NCBI RefSeq assembly: GCF_020882245.1
Contig: NC_083599.1
Coordinates: 49,006,748 to 49,070,747 of the forward strand
From: Rhopalosiphum padi
Taxonomy: Eukaryota; Arthropoda; Insecta; Hemiptera; Aphididae
Direction of reading: 5' to 3'
Length of the DNA: 64,000 nucleotides
Shown: positions 26,580 through 41,480 of the stretch, in pieces
How the letters are laid out: each line of letters opens with the position of its first letter
Position numbering within the stretch: position 1 is the stretch's first letter
Notes under the pieces: generated by a model
Told to the model about the DNA's origin: nothing
The model's database searches: none
What the model saw: the letters and a program-made list of their open reading frames with translations, nothing else
Translations under genes and position numbers: made by a program

Positions 26580-27690
26580 TTCAAATTTCAACGAATAATG
26601 TTTTTAAGTCATAACAAACTAATTAACATCATTATTTATGTTTAAATAAGTAGTTTCGACTAAATTTAAACTTAAAATGCGTATAAAAAATAATTACCTT
26701 TATTTTTATATTTTATGGTTTCACTATGAATTACTTATAAGGAATCTTGTATTAAATTTTCATAACTTAGATATAAAAAAAAAAGTTTTTATGAATATCT
26801 AACTACAAAATAGTTTACAATTTCTTGCGTTTTTGTTAAAGTTCTAACTTTAAATGCATATAAAAAGTTTGCCTTTAAACAGGTCAAAATTAATAAATCT
26901 GAGTCATTTTTTTTATTAAATTTATTATATTGAGGAAAACAAAAAAAAAAATAGGAAAAACGAAAATTTTTACGCTAAACAGATTTTGTCTAAATTAAAT
27001 TCTTTATTTTGTTATAATAACTTAAGTATTTACATTATAGTTTTCTATGTATGATATAATTTTCAAAATACTTTCATTTTTTATTTAGATATTTGTGAGC
27101 AATTAATATTTTCGATTTTTTTTGTAATTTCAATAAAAAACTTGTAAATAGGTAAAAATACTTAAGACAAGGTTCCTTGTAAGAGGTTCATTTTCCAATT
27201 AAAAAATATCGAAAATGTATTATCATAATATTTTTTTATAAGTATTTAAATTTATAATTTTGACAAAATTCATGAAAATCTTGAAAAATATAAGTTATTT
27301 TTTAAATGAAAATTCATGAAAATGTCTTTGTTTACAAAATATGTTTCAAGATTTGAAAAGGTTCTTTATACATTTTTCAACTCACATAATAAAACAAACT
27401 TACATTTTTACAAAAGCCAAATTAATTTTTTAAAGTCAACATTTTTGAACATTTAATACAAGATTTCATATAAGTTGCAAACATTTTTTCTATACACATT
27501 TTAAATTATTGTCAAATTTCAAAAATTTGCAAGCTATTTTATATTTAGAAATTCATAAAAGCTTTTCTTTTTATAACTATTTACGTTTTAAAAGTTGATA
27601 CACGATCCCTCATAGTTCATACTGAAACAATAAAATCTAAAAAATAAATAAATGCAATTATTTAACCCTTTAGCAAGAGGCCCAATTATG
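26580..27690. repeat. AT-rich dispersed repeat, longest copy
   Basis: An AT-rich non-coding block whose parts recur. ATAGTTTTCTATGTATGATATAATTTTCAAAATA recurs in altered form near 54713, and TACACGATCCCTCATAG recurs near 44972. CAAGGTTCCTTGTAAG recurs near 44642. The order of shared phrases agrees between copies, so they are diverged copies of one sequence family. No terminal repeats or coding frames are evident. Confidence 0.5.
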
Positions 27691-30600
27691 AACCAAATCA
27701 ACACTGGTTTACCTTTTCAAAATATATAAATTGACTAAGTACGTATATCTGTATGTATAGTCGTAAAGACTACCTCAATAATAGTTGTTAGTTTTTATGC
27801 TTGTGAAAATATTTAAAATAATGAGAGGTCACTTGATTTTATCAAAGGCAAAAAATCCTCGTTAAAATTTATCGAGCTTACTTCTCTAGTTGTATGCAAA
27901 TAATAAATGTACAAGTGACCTGTAACTGTTTAAAACAGTTAAAATTTAATTAATTTTTTGCATGAGTACATTAATCGTTCAATTATAGGTATAGGTGTTA
28001 AATAATTTAAGTTATTGTCTGTAGAATTTGAAATTATTTCGATAAATCATTACCTTAGTGTTAAAAATGAATTGTACATGCTGCGCTCTAGCTTAAATCA
28101 TTATCTCAATATAGTGATACGTTTTATTTTAATTAATTGTGTTTTAAATTTGTTTATAATTAGGCTTATTTTTTCTTTTGCGTTGCAATGTTGTTACGAA
28201 ATTACAACAATATAATCATTATTGATATGATGAATATGCCTCAGACGGGATCGGCTGGGATTCGTTACGTGGTCCAGACATCCAGATGTTGATATGTCTC
28301 GTTTTTAACATAATATCAAGCATTAAGCATTAATTAAATCTAACATTATATAATAAACAGCAACAATTTAAATGTCGTTCCCTTTCTATACTATTGTATT
28401 TCGTATACGTATTACTATGATGTATAAAATATGTACCACTGGCAATGCAGTGTATCTGTTTAATTTTATATATAAGTATACGACTATATGCGACTATTAT
28501 ATCCAAAATGTACCAACTTAAGTTAGTAACAGATGTTTTTTATTTGTAATAACAGTGCGTGTATTCAGGGATGGATATAGCTAAATAGAGGCCCTTAAAT
28601 GAAATATATTATAGCACCCCAAATAAATAAACAATACATTTTTTTATTATTAAATAATTCTTCAATTTTTAAATTTGTAAAAAAAATTAACATCATTTTC
28701 TAAATAATAATAATAACTGCGTAGTCTCAGTAGAGATTATAGTGTACTTTTAACTTTTCAAGGTGTAAAGTGGATGTGCTTTCAGCTTTCAACTATACTA
28801 CGCCTAAACATAATAATGATGGTTGATAGTACTGATGGTTGTTTTTGACGTAGAATTTTCGATCACGGGTCGCACAAAACCCTTATAATTCTGTAACGAC
28901 TAGTGAATAGAACACTGCTCATTAATTACATATACTATAAGCAAAACGTAATTGCTCATATTATTACATACGTTAGTTAAATAATAAATGAAATACAAAA
29001 ATACTAGTATTTTTTTTAGAACAATTTAATTTTAAATAGAAAAAAAAAGTTTTTAAAAAAAAGGTAAAATTTAGTAGGTTCCCAAGCGACCAAGTAGGTA
29101 TCGTGACAAATCCTTAATTTTAAGTAGTCTTGCGTGATAATAAGAGTTAAATAATAAATATATCAAAATAAGTAGTATACTTTTTGGCTATTATATAGAT
29201 AGTAAGTAATCATAAATTACGAAATATTTTACAAAAATTACATTTTGAAATAATATAAAAATATAATTATATCAGTTGTTAGTTATAAGTTATAACTATA
29301 AAATAAACATACCATGTATACCTAGTAATTAAATGTGTATGTAAATTGCACAATATTTTCAATATAGGTATTGCAGGGCAAAGTAATACCTATATTATTA
29401 AATATTTTAAATAACAAGATGTTTTTTAAAACAAAAATATTGCATGTCCCCATTATATTATAATTTACGGTTTTATTTTTTATATTTACAAAAATTATAA
29501 ATAAGTAGATATAGGTACATCATTTTTTCGTAATATGGTTGTGACCATATTACCAGACATCTATAGTTTATAGTTGTATAATATTTTATTAATATCTAAT
29601 TTAGTAGATCATAACTTCAAAAACCAATCTAAATATGTTCAAAACAATGAGTTACAAATATTATGATCTTTAATTTACGATGGTTTTTCTAAATGTGAAA
29701 ATAACTTCTCACATACAATACTTGGTGACTGATGTCTTGGTACTTTCGAAATGAATGTAAAAATGTTGACATTTGATGTTATAAATTAAATAGGATTTCA
29801 ACCAAAGAAATAACGACCAAATTAACCATAATCACACGTAGACTAAACCTAGGTGCGTTTAGAAATGCTTTTAATGATATTTAAATGACATAAATCGTTA
29901 AAATTAAAACGGGTGAATAGCATGAACAGTTTTTAATATTCAAAGATAAATAATGGTAATGATGTCTAATGTCCAATGGGCTAATGGAATATTTGCTTTG
30001 AGTATTGTAATCCACTATAGTAATTACGCGTTTTCTAATCCATGGATAATATTATACAATAATAATATAAAGTAATCAATCATACTATAGAATCATTATA
30101 CGCGAATAATTATTATTTGCGTATACGCTTGCAACTACACGGTATTACGGTACCTACATTGTATTATGTCGGTAAGCACCGTTAGTTATTACTTATGAGC
30201 TCACAATCTACAAATTTATAATATTTATAATTTTTTTGGACGATAAAAAACCTTAAAAGTAGATGTGTGACCCCAATCTAACAAGTGAAAAACCAATTTA
30301 TTTATTGGTATGCTTCGAATCCTATTTTCTACGTAGCATGTTTAATAAAAGGGCACTGGAGGACTGTAGCCTGTAATAAGTTTAATACCACGGATAACAT
30401 GTAAAAAATATTGAAAATATCTAAGTAATTGGAGGAATTTTTTATGTAGGTGTTATGAAAATATATGACTATATATACTATACTACATTATTACATAATA
30501 ATATAAAGCTTGTCAACCCAGAAATAAATTTGCGAAAAATAAGTTATTGACACGTCGTACACGGTACACTTGCAGGTTATTGCAGACAGTATACGGCATG

Positions 30601-32457
30601 TATTCATATTATATAGTGGCTGATTGGAACATAATAATATATATGTATATAATATATTATACGGTTTCTGTATCATATTGAAATATCAATATAATAATAT
30701 ATACTCATATCGTATGCGTGCTGTGTTTTTTATATTTTATAATATATACGATTGAATAAATAATAATAATAAAAAGAATATGGAGAGAGACACTTATATG
30801 TGCAGCCACCTGCAGCATTTATGCGCTATCCCCATCATTCTATATTGTATATTGCTATCATTGTTCCAATATTCTAATAACTAATTCATTCGATTTCTTA
30901 AAAATTTTAAACATACGAGTATTATTATGTATATGTAACCATTATATTTTATTTTTACAATTTAACAAATTTTACTCCCAAAAAAGTTATCGGTAAGTAC
31001 CTCTACAGTTTACCTGATTTATAATTAGTATGATTATTATATATTTTTATTCTATAAGACCATAACAACTTAATAAACTAACAATAATTATAATTAAAAA
31101 TCGTGCAGATTATACATGCAGTAGATAACTAATTATTAATTTCCCTAGCTATATAAGTATTATATACGCGTCAATACTTAACAAAAAAAACTAATTATAT
31201 TAAAGTGATCCGTAGAAAATATATAGAATAAAGCGGATTGTGAGATTAGGACGTCGAGGTAAAAACGAAAAAAAACCTATACCATAATATAACCATAATA
31301 ACGTCAAATGTATTGGCCATTGGGGATATGTACCTATAAGCTCCAATTTCGATTTTCGATCCTTGTGCACCGTTTTATATGTAACCATTTAACAATTATT
31401 TACCATAAATAATAAATTATGTGATATGTAAGTGTAGAACAGTGGGACATCAATAAACAGACGACTCTACTAATACAAGTAAAGACTGCAGAGTGTAGTG
31501 AATATCAGTATTGGTTATACTATCAATATATACGTCACTCTGTAAGTTCAACTCAAGTCCCTTAGAGATACTTGATTTAAAATCATCTACTAACCTAAGT
31601 ACTCCCCCCCGTCCAAAAAAATAAATTGGCAATGAAAAAATAATATGTTCTTTAAAGAATTAGATATTATATCAGTAACGTGCACCCAGGCTCGTATTTT
31701 GGGTACTGGGTACACCTTCAAATTTTTTAAATGTGATCCTGCAAACTTTGTAACATTACCTATACTGCAGATTTCTATTATGATAATTAATAATTATTAT
31801 AAACATTATTATTATATTAATATATAATACCGTCATTAAATAAAATACTAAAATTTAAATTTAAAAATTATATACTGTATAATAATAGTATTTAGTATAG
31901 TATGCAATAATATGCATTATATAGTATAGTATATTAGACAATTAGGCTATATAATAAATACATGTATGAAATAAATTATTATTTAAATTGAAAATATTAA
32001 TAAACAAATAATACTGCAGTTAAATGATAATAATTCTTTAAGTATTTTGAATTTTGATTACTTATATATTATTTAGGTTTCATTAGACATTTAAAGTAAT
32101 ATATAATACATGCATTTTAAAACATATTATTTATAATTTTTGTACCAACTAAAAAAAGCGTATGAACGACTACTCGAAATAAGTTTTGGCTGATAATTGA
32201 TTACGCAATGAATCCCTTACCTCCACGGAAATGTATACAGGTAGGATGAACAATCCCTTTGGTCACCTTTCATCTGTTTTTTTATCCTTGTAAACGTTGT
32301 CGTCAAATTTCCGTAGATATGTTCCTACAATACAGCAATAGCTTAGTTTTAAATAACAGTATGATTTTAAAGTAAGCAACACAACGTTCAATGTTTATAA
32401 TATTATGTTGTTAATGCTCATTAAACCTTAAACCATTCTTGTTTATATGCATCTAAA
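27691..32457. other. AT-rich intergenic DNA
   Basis: No gene is supported. TCAGGGATGGATATAGC near 28566 resembles a DNA-transposon terminus but lacks a clear partner. A run of C at about 31603-31610 lies in an otherwise plain sequence. Short hydrophobic frames are composition effects. Confidence 0.4.
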
Positions 32458-32541
32458 ATAATACGGGTCTTTAAAATATACACACTTCTTAAATAGTATG
32501 ATAGGTAATAGAAGTGTGTATGTTTTAAAGACCCATATTAT
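32458..32541. repeat. Long hairpin with 32-bp arms
   Basis: Positions 32458-32489 and 32510-32541 are reverse complements at 30 of 32 positions, separated by a 20-base loop. In RNA of the plus strand one mismatch is a U:G wobble and the other a C:A mismatch. The 84-nt length and short loop are like a microRNA precursor or a very small inverted-repeat transposon. An AT-rich flank without a target duplication leaves both possible. Confidence 0.65.
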
Positions 32542-35500
32542 AAAAATAAAAATAAAACACTGTAGATACAATAAGTTTAAATCTAAATAACATATATAGC
32601 GATAATTTATTTGAAATCATAACGACTTAACAGCTAATGATGCACAATAATGAAAACCAAAATAATAATAATCGTATTTATCATTATTTTCAACACTATA
32701 TCATAAATAAAAAGACAATCATAAGACCTTAAAAACACCTAAATATTTTAAGCAAGTAATAGATATTTTATTATAATTTGGCGTTTTAAATTTTCGCTAA
32801 AGATATCAATTTGCATTAAGCAGTTTATATGAGTTTTTCTTTTATCATGGAATGGAACTTAATAATTTGACTTTTAAATATTATTTAATTATTTAATTTA
32901 ATATTAAACATTTTATTTATCTGTTGAAAGAACTTAATGCGAATAAACGATTCCATATAAAAACGTGGCTTGTGTCACAAATAATACGACTATAATGAAT
33001 ATACGAGAGTGCATATTTTATAATATTAAAATATAAATGTTTAGACAGTTACGTACTAGATAATATATATACAATACTTAAATTCTGATTCTAATATTAA
33101 ACGTTAAACGCTATTCGTAATAGTTAACTATAATTATAATAATATCTATTTTGAAAATTTTGTTCTAGTTCTTGGATAAAAATCAACACACAGACATTAT
33201 AGATCATACTAAAGTTCATACATTTTACGACTAACTGTTGACTGAATGCATTTCACGCAGAATATGATTATACAATTATTTATAAATTTTAATCGTACAA
33301 TACGTATTTAATACTTTAAAGTATTGATTTTAAGTATTGATACTTTCGGGATTGAGCGTTTTCGATATAGGTTATAGGTACCTATCTGGCTATCCGTAAA
33401 CATTTTAATATTATTAATTTATAATAATTCAATATAAAAATATAACTATAAAAATAACGATTATTTTGTTTTTTGATTTACACACGTAACTAGTAAAAAA
33501 TATGATTGAGTCGCAATAATTAATTATTTGTATTAATATAAATAAGTTAATATACTAATTCTACAAAAAGTAAGTAAATTTTAATATTGACATATTATTG
33601 CTTTAATTTAGTATATTAATATAGTAAATTAAATTTAAATTAAATATTTTTATTAATAAAATAAAATAAGTATTAACATTTAGTATTTCATACTTATACA
33701 TATGTTATTTACTTCTTCATACTGTGCTTGTTCCAAAAACGATTTTATTAGATAGCAAGTCATGATGGAATTCTCATGTTTAAATGGATAACATATAATG
33801 TTTATGTCACATATATAGGTAACGTATGCACTCGTATATATATATCGTATGTACACAATAATATTATATTTTAGGTGTATTGTATTACAGGTGTATAACA
33901 TCTTTATTTCCATTAAAGGATTTAAAATATTGAATTCCGATGTTTGATATTAATTCACTATCAGTATTCAGTAAGATTTTAACTACTGATTTTTCCATTA
34001 TTGTTTTTCTTATAAAATCTTGTAATTTATTAACATTTATTCAGTCTGCAAATAATTATTTTAGTTAAGGCTAAGTAATATAAGATTCTATACATTTAGT
34101 AATGTTTAGTGCAAAAACAGGTACGAGAACATAAGTGACGATAACTAAACAAAACGATAATTTATAGCATTGAAATAGTGTTATAAGTAATTTGCTTCGT
34201 ATTTCTTAAATAATTTGACCATAAAAAAGTATTTTTCCTCGAGTAAGTAAGTACCTATTCATATTTTTGATTGTTCACAAAACACGTAAATTCCTTAGAT
34301 TTTATTTAATTTATTTCACGCGTAAAAAAAAGCATTTGTAAACCCTACATTCCTACAACTGACTTTTATCGTTGATTTTTTCATCATTTAACCATTATGA
34401 AAAACAGTATTATACTATATTTTCTTCTATATACTATAACTATTAACTAATATAACTTATAAGAATTAAAAAGTTATATTCTTAAAATTTTTAATAAAAA
34501 TACTGTTTTTTCTAAGTCTATCGTAAATCTTTTAGTAAGCTCTATTTTAAAACAACTTAAAACACAAATCGCATAATTGAGATAGTTTACGTATATATCT
34601 ATTGATTTTTAAATTTTAATAATAATAAAAACCATATTATAATTTATTTCTTACGTTCTTATTTTTATAATATTATAAAGATAATTATTTATTGACAATA
34701 AAATATATGTGATAATAAATAATTTAATGTCAAAACCAGTTTTTAATTATGTTACCATACATATTAGATTTCGAATGAAGCTATGAGGAATGTGTTTGTT
34801 TTACAATGAGGTTTTTTTCTTTATTTGTATTTTCTTTTTCTGCGAATGTTTTTTTTTTCGAATAGAAGGAGTGCCTGAAAAGTTTCACATGGCACTTTTA
34901 TAGATCAGAAACCGTATTTCAAGAACTTTCAATAGTCAATTTCTGGATTTTATGCATAATATAGAGCATTAAAGTCATGTAGCCATTAAGCCACCTACTA
35001 TATACTATACTTAATTAGGCACATGTCTTGGCTGTATAGCTCACAAGCTTAAAATATTACCCTTAGCTCTTTCAAAGGTGAATCAGCTCAGATATATGGT
35101 GGATATCTGCTGTCATTCTCAATAAAGTATTATATAAAATATGATCATAAAACGCTGTTAAGTTTTAATAGCTATTCGCTATTGTTAAAAATAGTTTGTG
35201 AAATGCATAAAAAATATCAGTAAAAAGTAAATATCCAATCCAGAAAAGTTTAATTTTAATTAATATAAAATTTCAGATTAATTTTTGTCGTACTCAATTT
35301 TAAATCCCAATTTTCCAATTTGTCCAATTAGAATTACGGACTTTATTTGTCACTGAATATCCCGATGTCCTACAGTATTATAATTTATAAATATTAAATA
35401 TATTTCTATTTTTTGTCAAAATGTTGGATATTTTAGAATGAGTTCGAGTAGTTGAAGTTTATTGTCTTACCATATAAATCGCCAAAACAAATTATCTAGC

Positions 35501-35929
35501 TCCGTTTGCCATTATTCACTGTTGTACAATTAATAATTATTATACATTTATACACAATGCAGTGCACTGTACTTGTTTGACTTAATTTATAATAAAGTTG
35601 GATAATAACAATAAGCAATAAGCTATTAATAATTATGCAGCTATTATAGTTATCACGAATCCTATTCGATTTAAGTTTATACTGTTTATACTGTATAGTT
35701 CTCTTAAATGATAATCGACTGTCATCGTAGTTGTTATGAAAAAAATACGATGCAATAAAACTAAATTTCAACTAAATTCGACCACTGTTGTTTTTGAAAT
35801 ATAAAATACACTATACATGTTTGAAAATTTAAAAAGTGTCATATTTTAAACTGAAACGTATTTATTTACTTTCGCAAAATCAATGTATAAAACTATAAAA
35901 GCGCATGTATTAACTTTGCGCTTTTGACA
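32542..35929. other. AT-rich intergenic DNA
   Basis: I see no gene, RNA gene or well-formed repeat. The stretch 34865-35110 is of higher complexity but has no long open frame. Confidence 0.4.
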
Positions 35930-36420
35930 ATCGTGGATAATTAATCACATCCGTAGGGGGCTTAACATTATTGTCTTATCCATTAGCGTAAACACACATT
36001 TTTGGACGCTTCTACCTACTAGTTAGCCTATGGCTTTTGAGCTATCAAACAAAATAGACAATTTTCGCTATTGAGTATCTCCACAGAAGTAGAAATATAT
36101 GCAGCTAACTGGAGTTACAGATGCAAAATCCCCGTGGGTCACACTTTTGACTAATATACTGTAACTCAAGGTTTATGAGCTAATCGCACCGCACTACTGC
36201 CCGCAGTGATAGTTGATGAGTGATCACTGTTGCGAAAACATTGGAGAAGTTTTAACTATGGTACAGGTTTTTAGATTTATTTATTGCATTCAAATTGAAC
36301 ACATAAAATTCACAACATTTCACCATATTTGAATTGAGACGAACGGAGCGAAACGTGTGCCGAACGTCCCTGCAGTATCTGCAGTGGTTATTGTCTGAAG
36401 TTTATTTTATTTTTATCTCG
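35930..36420. other. Higher-complexity patch of unknown role
   Basis: Less AT-rich than its surroundings, with phrases such as CGCACCGCACTACTGCCCGC and GACGAACGGAGCGAAACG. No open frame of note occurs on either strand. It could be a regulatory element, an untranslated exon or an old repeat. Confidence 0.25.
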
Positions 36421-39400
36421 CATTTATCTCTATCTCTCACTCATTAGTGTATGTAAATTATTTACTGCGCAGCATAATCATAATACTCTACATTGCAACT
36501 ATTTAAAAAATTATGACTAAAAACGACCAAAATATTTAATAGGCGTGACACGGTATTTATCAATATGTATACGTGAAATTTGTATTTGTATTTTTTGATT
36601 TTTCACATGACCATCACGGAGGCACGGATCAACTGCTATAGATAATAATTAAAAAAGACCAGACCCGGTTTGTGATATGTTTGTATCTACTAAAACACCA
36701 ACACTGATACAACACTATAAGCATATTTATTTTATTTTGAAACGAAATTTTGTTTTTTAGATATTTTTAATTTATTCAAAACTAATATTGCACAGATTTC
36801 ACAATACTTCACACACCGAGCCCGCTGTATATTATTCTGTATAATATAGAACACAATTTTTTTCACTTTATTGTATTATTATGAAACCGTGGAATAATTA
36901 TTGTTCTATATGCCTTGAAATAAAAATGTTCGCAAATCACAGATATATCGTAACACGTAATTATAAATATTAAAGCAATATAATATTATAATCTCCTGCA
37001 GTGTTTCTACATTTTAATGCGGAATATAACTATATTATATAGATGGTGCTCATCTGTTTTTATATTATATTTCAAGAATAATACGCAATACTATATCTGT
37101 AATCATTTGTTTTATTATAAATTCTATAATATTGTAAAGTCAATTCTGCACTAGGTATCTGGAAACTAATTGCAACGTGAAATGATGAATTTACTTACTT
37201 GAAGTTAGTAAACTATAATTTTAGTGATAACGATACTTTAACTTGTTGTGCTTTCCTTCGGTTGGATACTTGTGGATAGCAATTTAAATAAAAAACAAAA
37301 GATAATTTAGTATATTTCTACATCACGAAAATATTTTATGATGATATTATACTTACTTATTTTTAATCTATATTTTTTGGTTTCATATCGTGTTGTTTTA
37401 ATTACATTTTGGTTCCAATCGATAGCCATACTCAGTCTACTTTAACATAATTTTTTTTACAAAATAATAAATCAATATTTTTGAGAAATCTGTACCTATA
37501 TTATCATCATAATATATAAATTGATTAATTAATGTGATAATAATCTTATTATCTTAATTATAACCTTATTTTTATTACATTACCTCTTTCCCTATACTAT
37601 ATTTGAATATAATAAGTATATTAGATAGAAATAAAGTACATAAACAATATTGCCATTGTGGTGTACCTAAGTAAAAATAACAATTCATTAAGCAAATAAT
37701 TTAAATAATAAAATAATTTGTATTGGTGCATCAGTTAAATCAACAGCCAATACATAATTGTGGGATGAAAATTAAAAGTCTATGTAAAAATAAATATATA
37801 GTGAAATGAAAATAATAAAAACTGGCTTACGTACACAATAAATGTATGTACAATGTACATTAATATTAAAATTAAATACATATTTATCATATACCTATAC
37901 GTTATACGGCTAATGGCTATACAATAAAAAAGTAAATAATTAAATCTTTATAGTATCATTTAAAGTATGAACAACCATACGGGTGTATTGTGTATATAAA
38001 CTCTCCATTTTTATTTTATTATTAATGATTTTATTTAAAACAAAATATACGTTAATATCTATGGGATTTTGGATTTTTATAAACTTGCAAAATAATTTAG
38101 GAAAACATTCTAAAATATGAAACATACATTTTGGATATCAGTCATACTATTAATTATTATGTAATATAATACAAATTTATATCGAATCAATTTTTAAATA
38201 AACAGTTTCTTAAAAAATACGCAAAAACACGAAGATTTAAGCCCTGCACCCCTGGTTATGAATATTGAGATATAAAAATCACTGTGGATAAATACCCGAG
38301 ATGGTTACACAAATCAAGAGAGGTTAGTGAATGGAGCAAAAGTAACAGTTTTCCCTTATATAATAATCCATTATAATACTAGGTATACTATAAATTGTTT
38401 TAAAATATGTTATATTTATAATTACATCAAATGATCTATTTGACGTGCTCGTTTTCTTTAAATCGTTAAAAAACATCATTTTTCCAAAAATATATTTTTA
38501 TAAATATTTTATTGCTATTAAAAACTAATAAAAATAGTTAAAATATAATTTTTTTTCTTCCAAAAATGTTGTTTTTATGACTGAAAATTATGTAACAAAC
38601 AGAAATATTTTTTTATAAAATACCTGTTAAAATTATTACATAGTAGACTACTGTGAATATTTTATTTATAGTATATATGAGCTTAGTGAGTTGGTAAAAT
38701 TCACAATCCTTTCAATATGACACTGCGTGGCGATAAATGTGGTAATTAAATTATGCAATTAATACATTTTTTTTCTCTGAATTGTAGATATTTTAAAAAA
38801 TAATAATTTATCACGTTCATCGACTCCTTAAAACCCATCATTTTCATTAAATAGAAAATAGACTACACAAAAAAATTGTAATACTGGTCATTGTTTGATA
38901 TTAATTGTTTCAGATTGAAACAATCCTTCCTTTAAAATAACGCATTACATATTACACTTAAACATATGTGTTCGAGTAATTGCATACACCTACGCCTTAA
39001 CACTATAGTCACTTAATAATATATAATATTATTAACATCAGACTGAACAGTAAGAACATTTTTTGATTTATTTAAAGACACTCCTTAGTCCTTTGCGAAG
39101 AAGGATTATATTTTCAAATGTTATAAATAGGCAAAATATATCTTAGTTGACTTTCAATTGGACACAATCGTATAGATGATGGCATGATACTATATTGTTA
39201 ATATTGTTATGATGTGTAAAATGTAAATTGATCTCTATTATTTGTTTACGTCGTGGATTTAAATTTTACTTAATATTAAACTGATATATCACTATATACT
39301 ATCAGGCACAATTAGATCGTCCAAAAGAGTTTTGGTTCACGTTAAATGTATTATAAACCTTAAGAAAATTAGATTATAAATCTATCCATACAAGCAACCA

Positions 39401-40770
39401 CGCACGTTCATTGCCTATGTGTGAATTTTCAAGGCGTTATCTCTCGTTTAGTTTTATTTAAATATTTTTACATGTATCACGACAGGTTCATACCAACAAA
39501 TATGGGTACCACTATTAGAATGCTATTGTACTCAAGCTCTCATTCCATGGAGTGTGGAAATGAATGAAATAATACGTAGGTAATATTATACTTTATATTA
39601 TATGATATATCATGTATTATGTTACATAATATTTTGGTGATTTGAATAAAATACACCAACAGGCAACAGTACAGTGTATACAATATTGCTAATACATTTA
39701 TTAAGGCAACAAAACTCAAAAGTAAGGCAAAGTACATTCGACTTCCGGAAATGTTTTTTTTGAAAAAAAAGTTTTTATTTTCATATTTTGCCTAGTCTTT
39801 TATATTTTTAGTATTTTCAACACCCCATGCAATTTTGAAAACTTTACACCTATGGACCTATGTACGCAAATAGCTTAATATTTTGATGGATTTGAGCTTC
39901 TTATTCTTTTCTAATTTTAACAAATAATAAGTGATACCACCCTTTCCCACACCAGAAACATATTCGTTAAAATAAAAAAATGATTGTTTTTTAAGTATTT
40001 TAGTAGTATCCAAGTATGATATGTTGTATATTTTTTTTAAACGGCGTTCATTTTTTATAAATATATTTATAATATTACCGTATGTATATTTTATTGAATA
40101 TTATGTACCTCGTAATTGAAGAAAAAAAATAATATGTACCTATCGTATCTATAGGGTAGGTACCTATTAGGTCCTATTTAATGAAGACTTAATTTATAAA
40201 AGGAGCAAAACCCTCCTAACATAGTAACATCTATCCTTCACCTTTTGCACCTATGGTCTAATTATTATAAAATATTATTAAAATAAGTAAAAATTATTTA
40301 TCATACACACATTTCTTTAGTTTAATATTTTCATTCTATTTTAGTTTTTAGATTTCTGTTATTAATTCACGACGATGTAGAGTACACCAATAATATTAAC
40401 TAATAACGTTATAGGTAAATATATATCTATTCCATTATCTTCATAAACACTTAGGAGACTGGTTAAAAATAAAAGTGCTTCAATGTGTTATTTTTCAAGT
40501 GGCTTGTTTGGTTAGAAGACCGTATTGAGTAACAAGTAATTTCAAATTTTCAAAATATGTTCACCGTTAAATGTTAATCATTCGTTTACCATATCTATAG
40601 ACAATATAGACCATTATAGACATTATTTTAGAAACACATTTAAGTACCTATCCAAATAACTATCGAATATTTTTATTTCATTTTTTACAGCCTCCAAATC
40701 TAAAATAAATTTGAGATTTTATAAGGTAGATACGAGTTTCGATTGAATATTATGAACTTTTATTTGTATA
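36421..40770. other. AT-rich intergenic DNA
   Basis: No gene is supported. TTTAAGCCCTGCACCCCTG near 38236-38254 resembles a hAT right end but lacks a partner. TTTTTCTTCCAAAAAT near 38554 recurs near 52751, suggesting another dispersed AT-rich repeat. Confidence 0.4.
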
Positions 40771-40872
40771 CAGGATGATTCTTTTTCGAACAACACTCAA
40801 AAGAATATATATTTTCAAAACCGTTAATACATTTTAAAATAATATGTGTTGTTTGATAAAAGAATCACCCAG
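40771..40872. mobile_element. Tiny inverted-repeat element, mariner-like ends
   Basis: The left arm CAGGATGATTCTTTTTCGAA pairs with the right arm, whose reverse complement is CTGGGTGATTCTTTTATCAA. Each arm is about 26 bases and ends in AACAACAC. The element is preceded by TA. The CAGG(A/G)TGATTC terminus resembles words near 20953 and 22309. About 102 bp, non-coding. Confidence 0.55.
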
Positions 40873-41407
40873 TTTAAGTAGTATTTACAATAGGTGAAAA
40901 AAATATATTATATTATTTTCTAAAACAAAAAACGAAAAAAAAACACCAATCATGACTCATGATAATATTATAGAATACGAATCATATGATTATACGATAA
41001 TAATCGCTTCCGAGTTTAAGAACACACCCACCTAATCAAAACAACGACCTATATTCGCTGCATAAAAGAATGTCCGCCTTTTGTCTTTTCTCTTGTAACC
41101 ATAATATTATAATAATTATAATTTATAATTCACACAAATAACGATGGTATGTGTAGTATGTACGGAAACACGTTGTTACATAATTTCATTTTTACATTCT
41201 AAGCAATATAAAAATATATTCATTTTCGTATAATTTTTATTCTAATTCTATATAAATTTTGTTATCATGCATGTACGGAATGTTTAATTTCCAATGCCGG
41301 TTGAAGTGTTAGAAAATAAAAGATTTTCCGTCCAGCGGACAGTAAAATATGCTTATTATACCGTCCAAAACAGGTTAATAAACGTACTGATACACTTTAT
41401 TCAATAT

Positions 41408-41480
41408 AGTGGTTCTCCAACTGTGCTCCAAGGGTAGAAACAGCATAAAATTATTTATTGTTAAAAATGTTGGAACCTAC
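41408..41480. mobile_element. Solo hAT-like terminus
   Basis: AGTGGTTCTCCAACTGTGCTCC fits the widespread hAT end consensus of the form CAGTGGTTCTCAAACTGTG. No right end or duplication was found nearby, so it is a truncated or interrupted relic. Confidence 0.4.
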
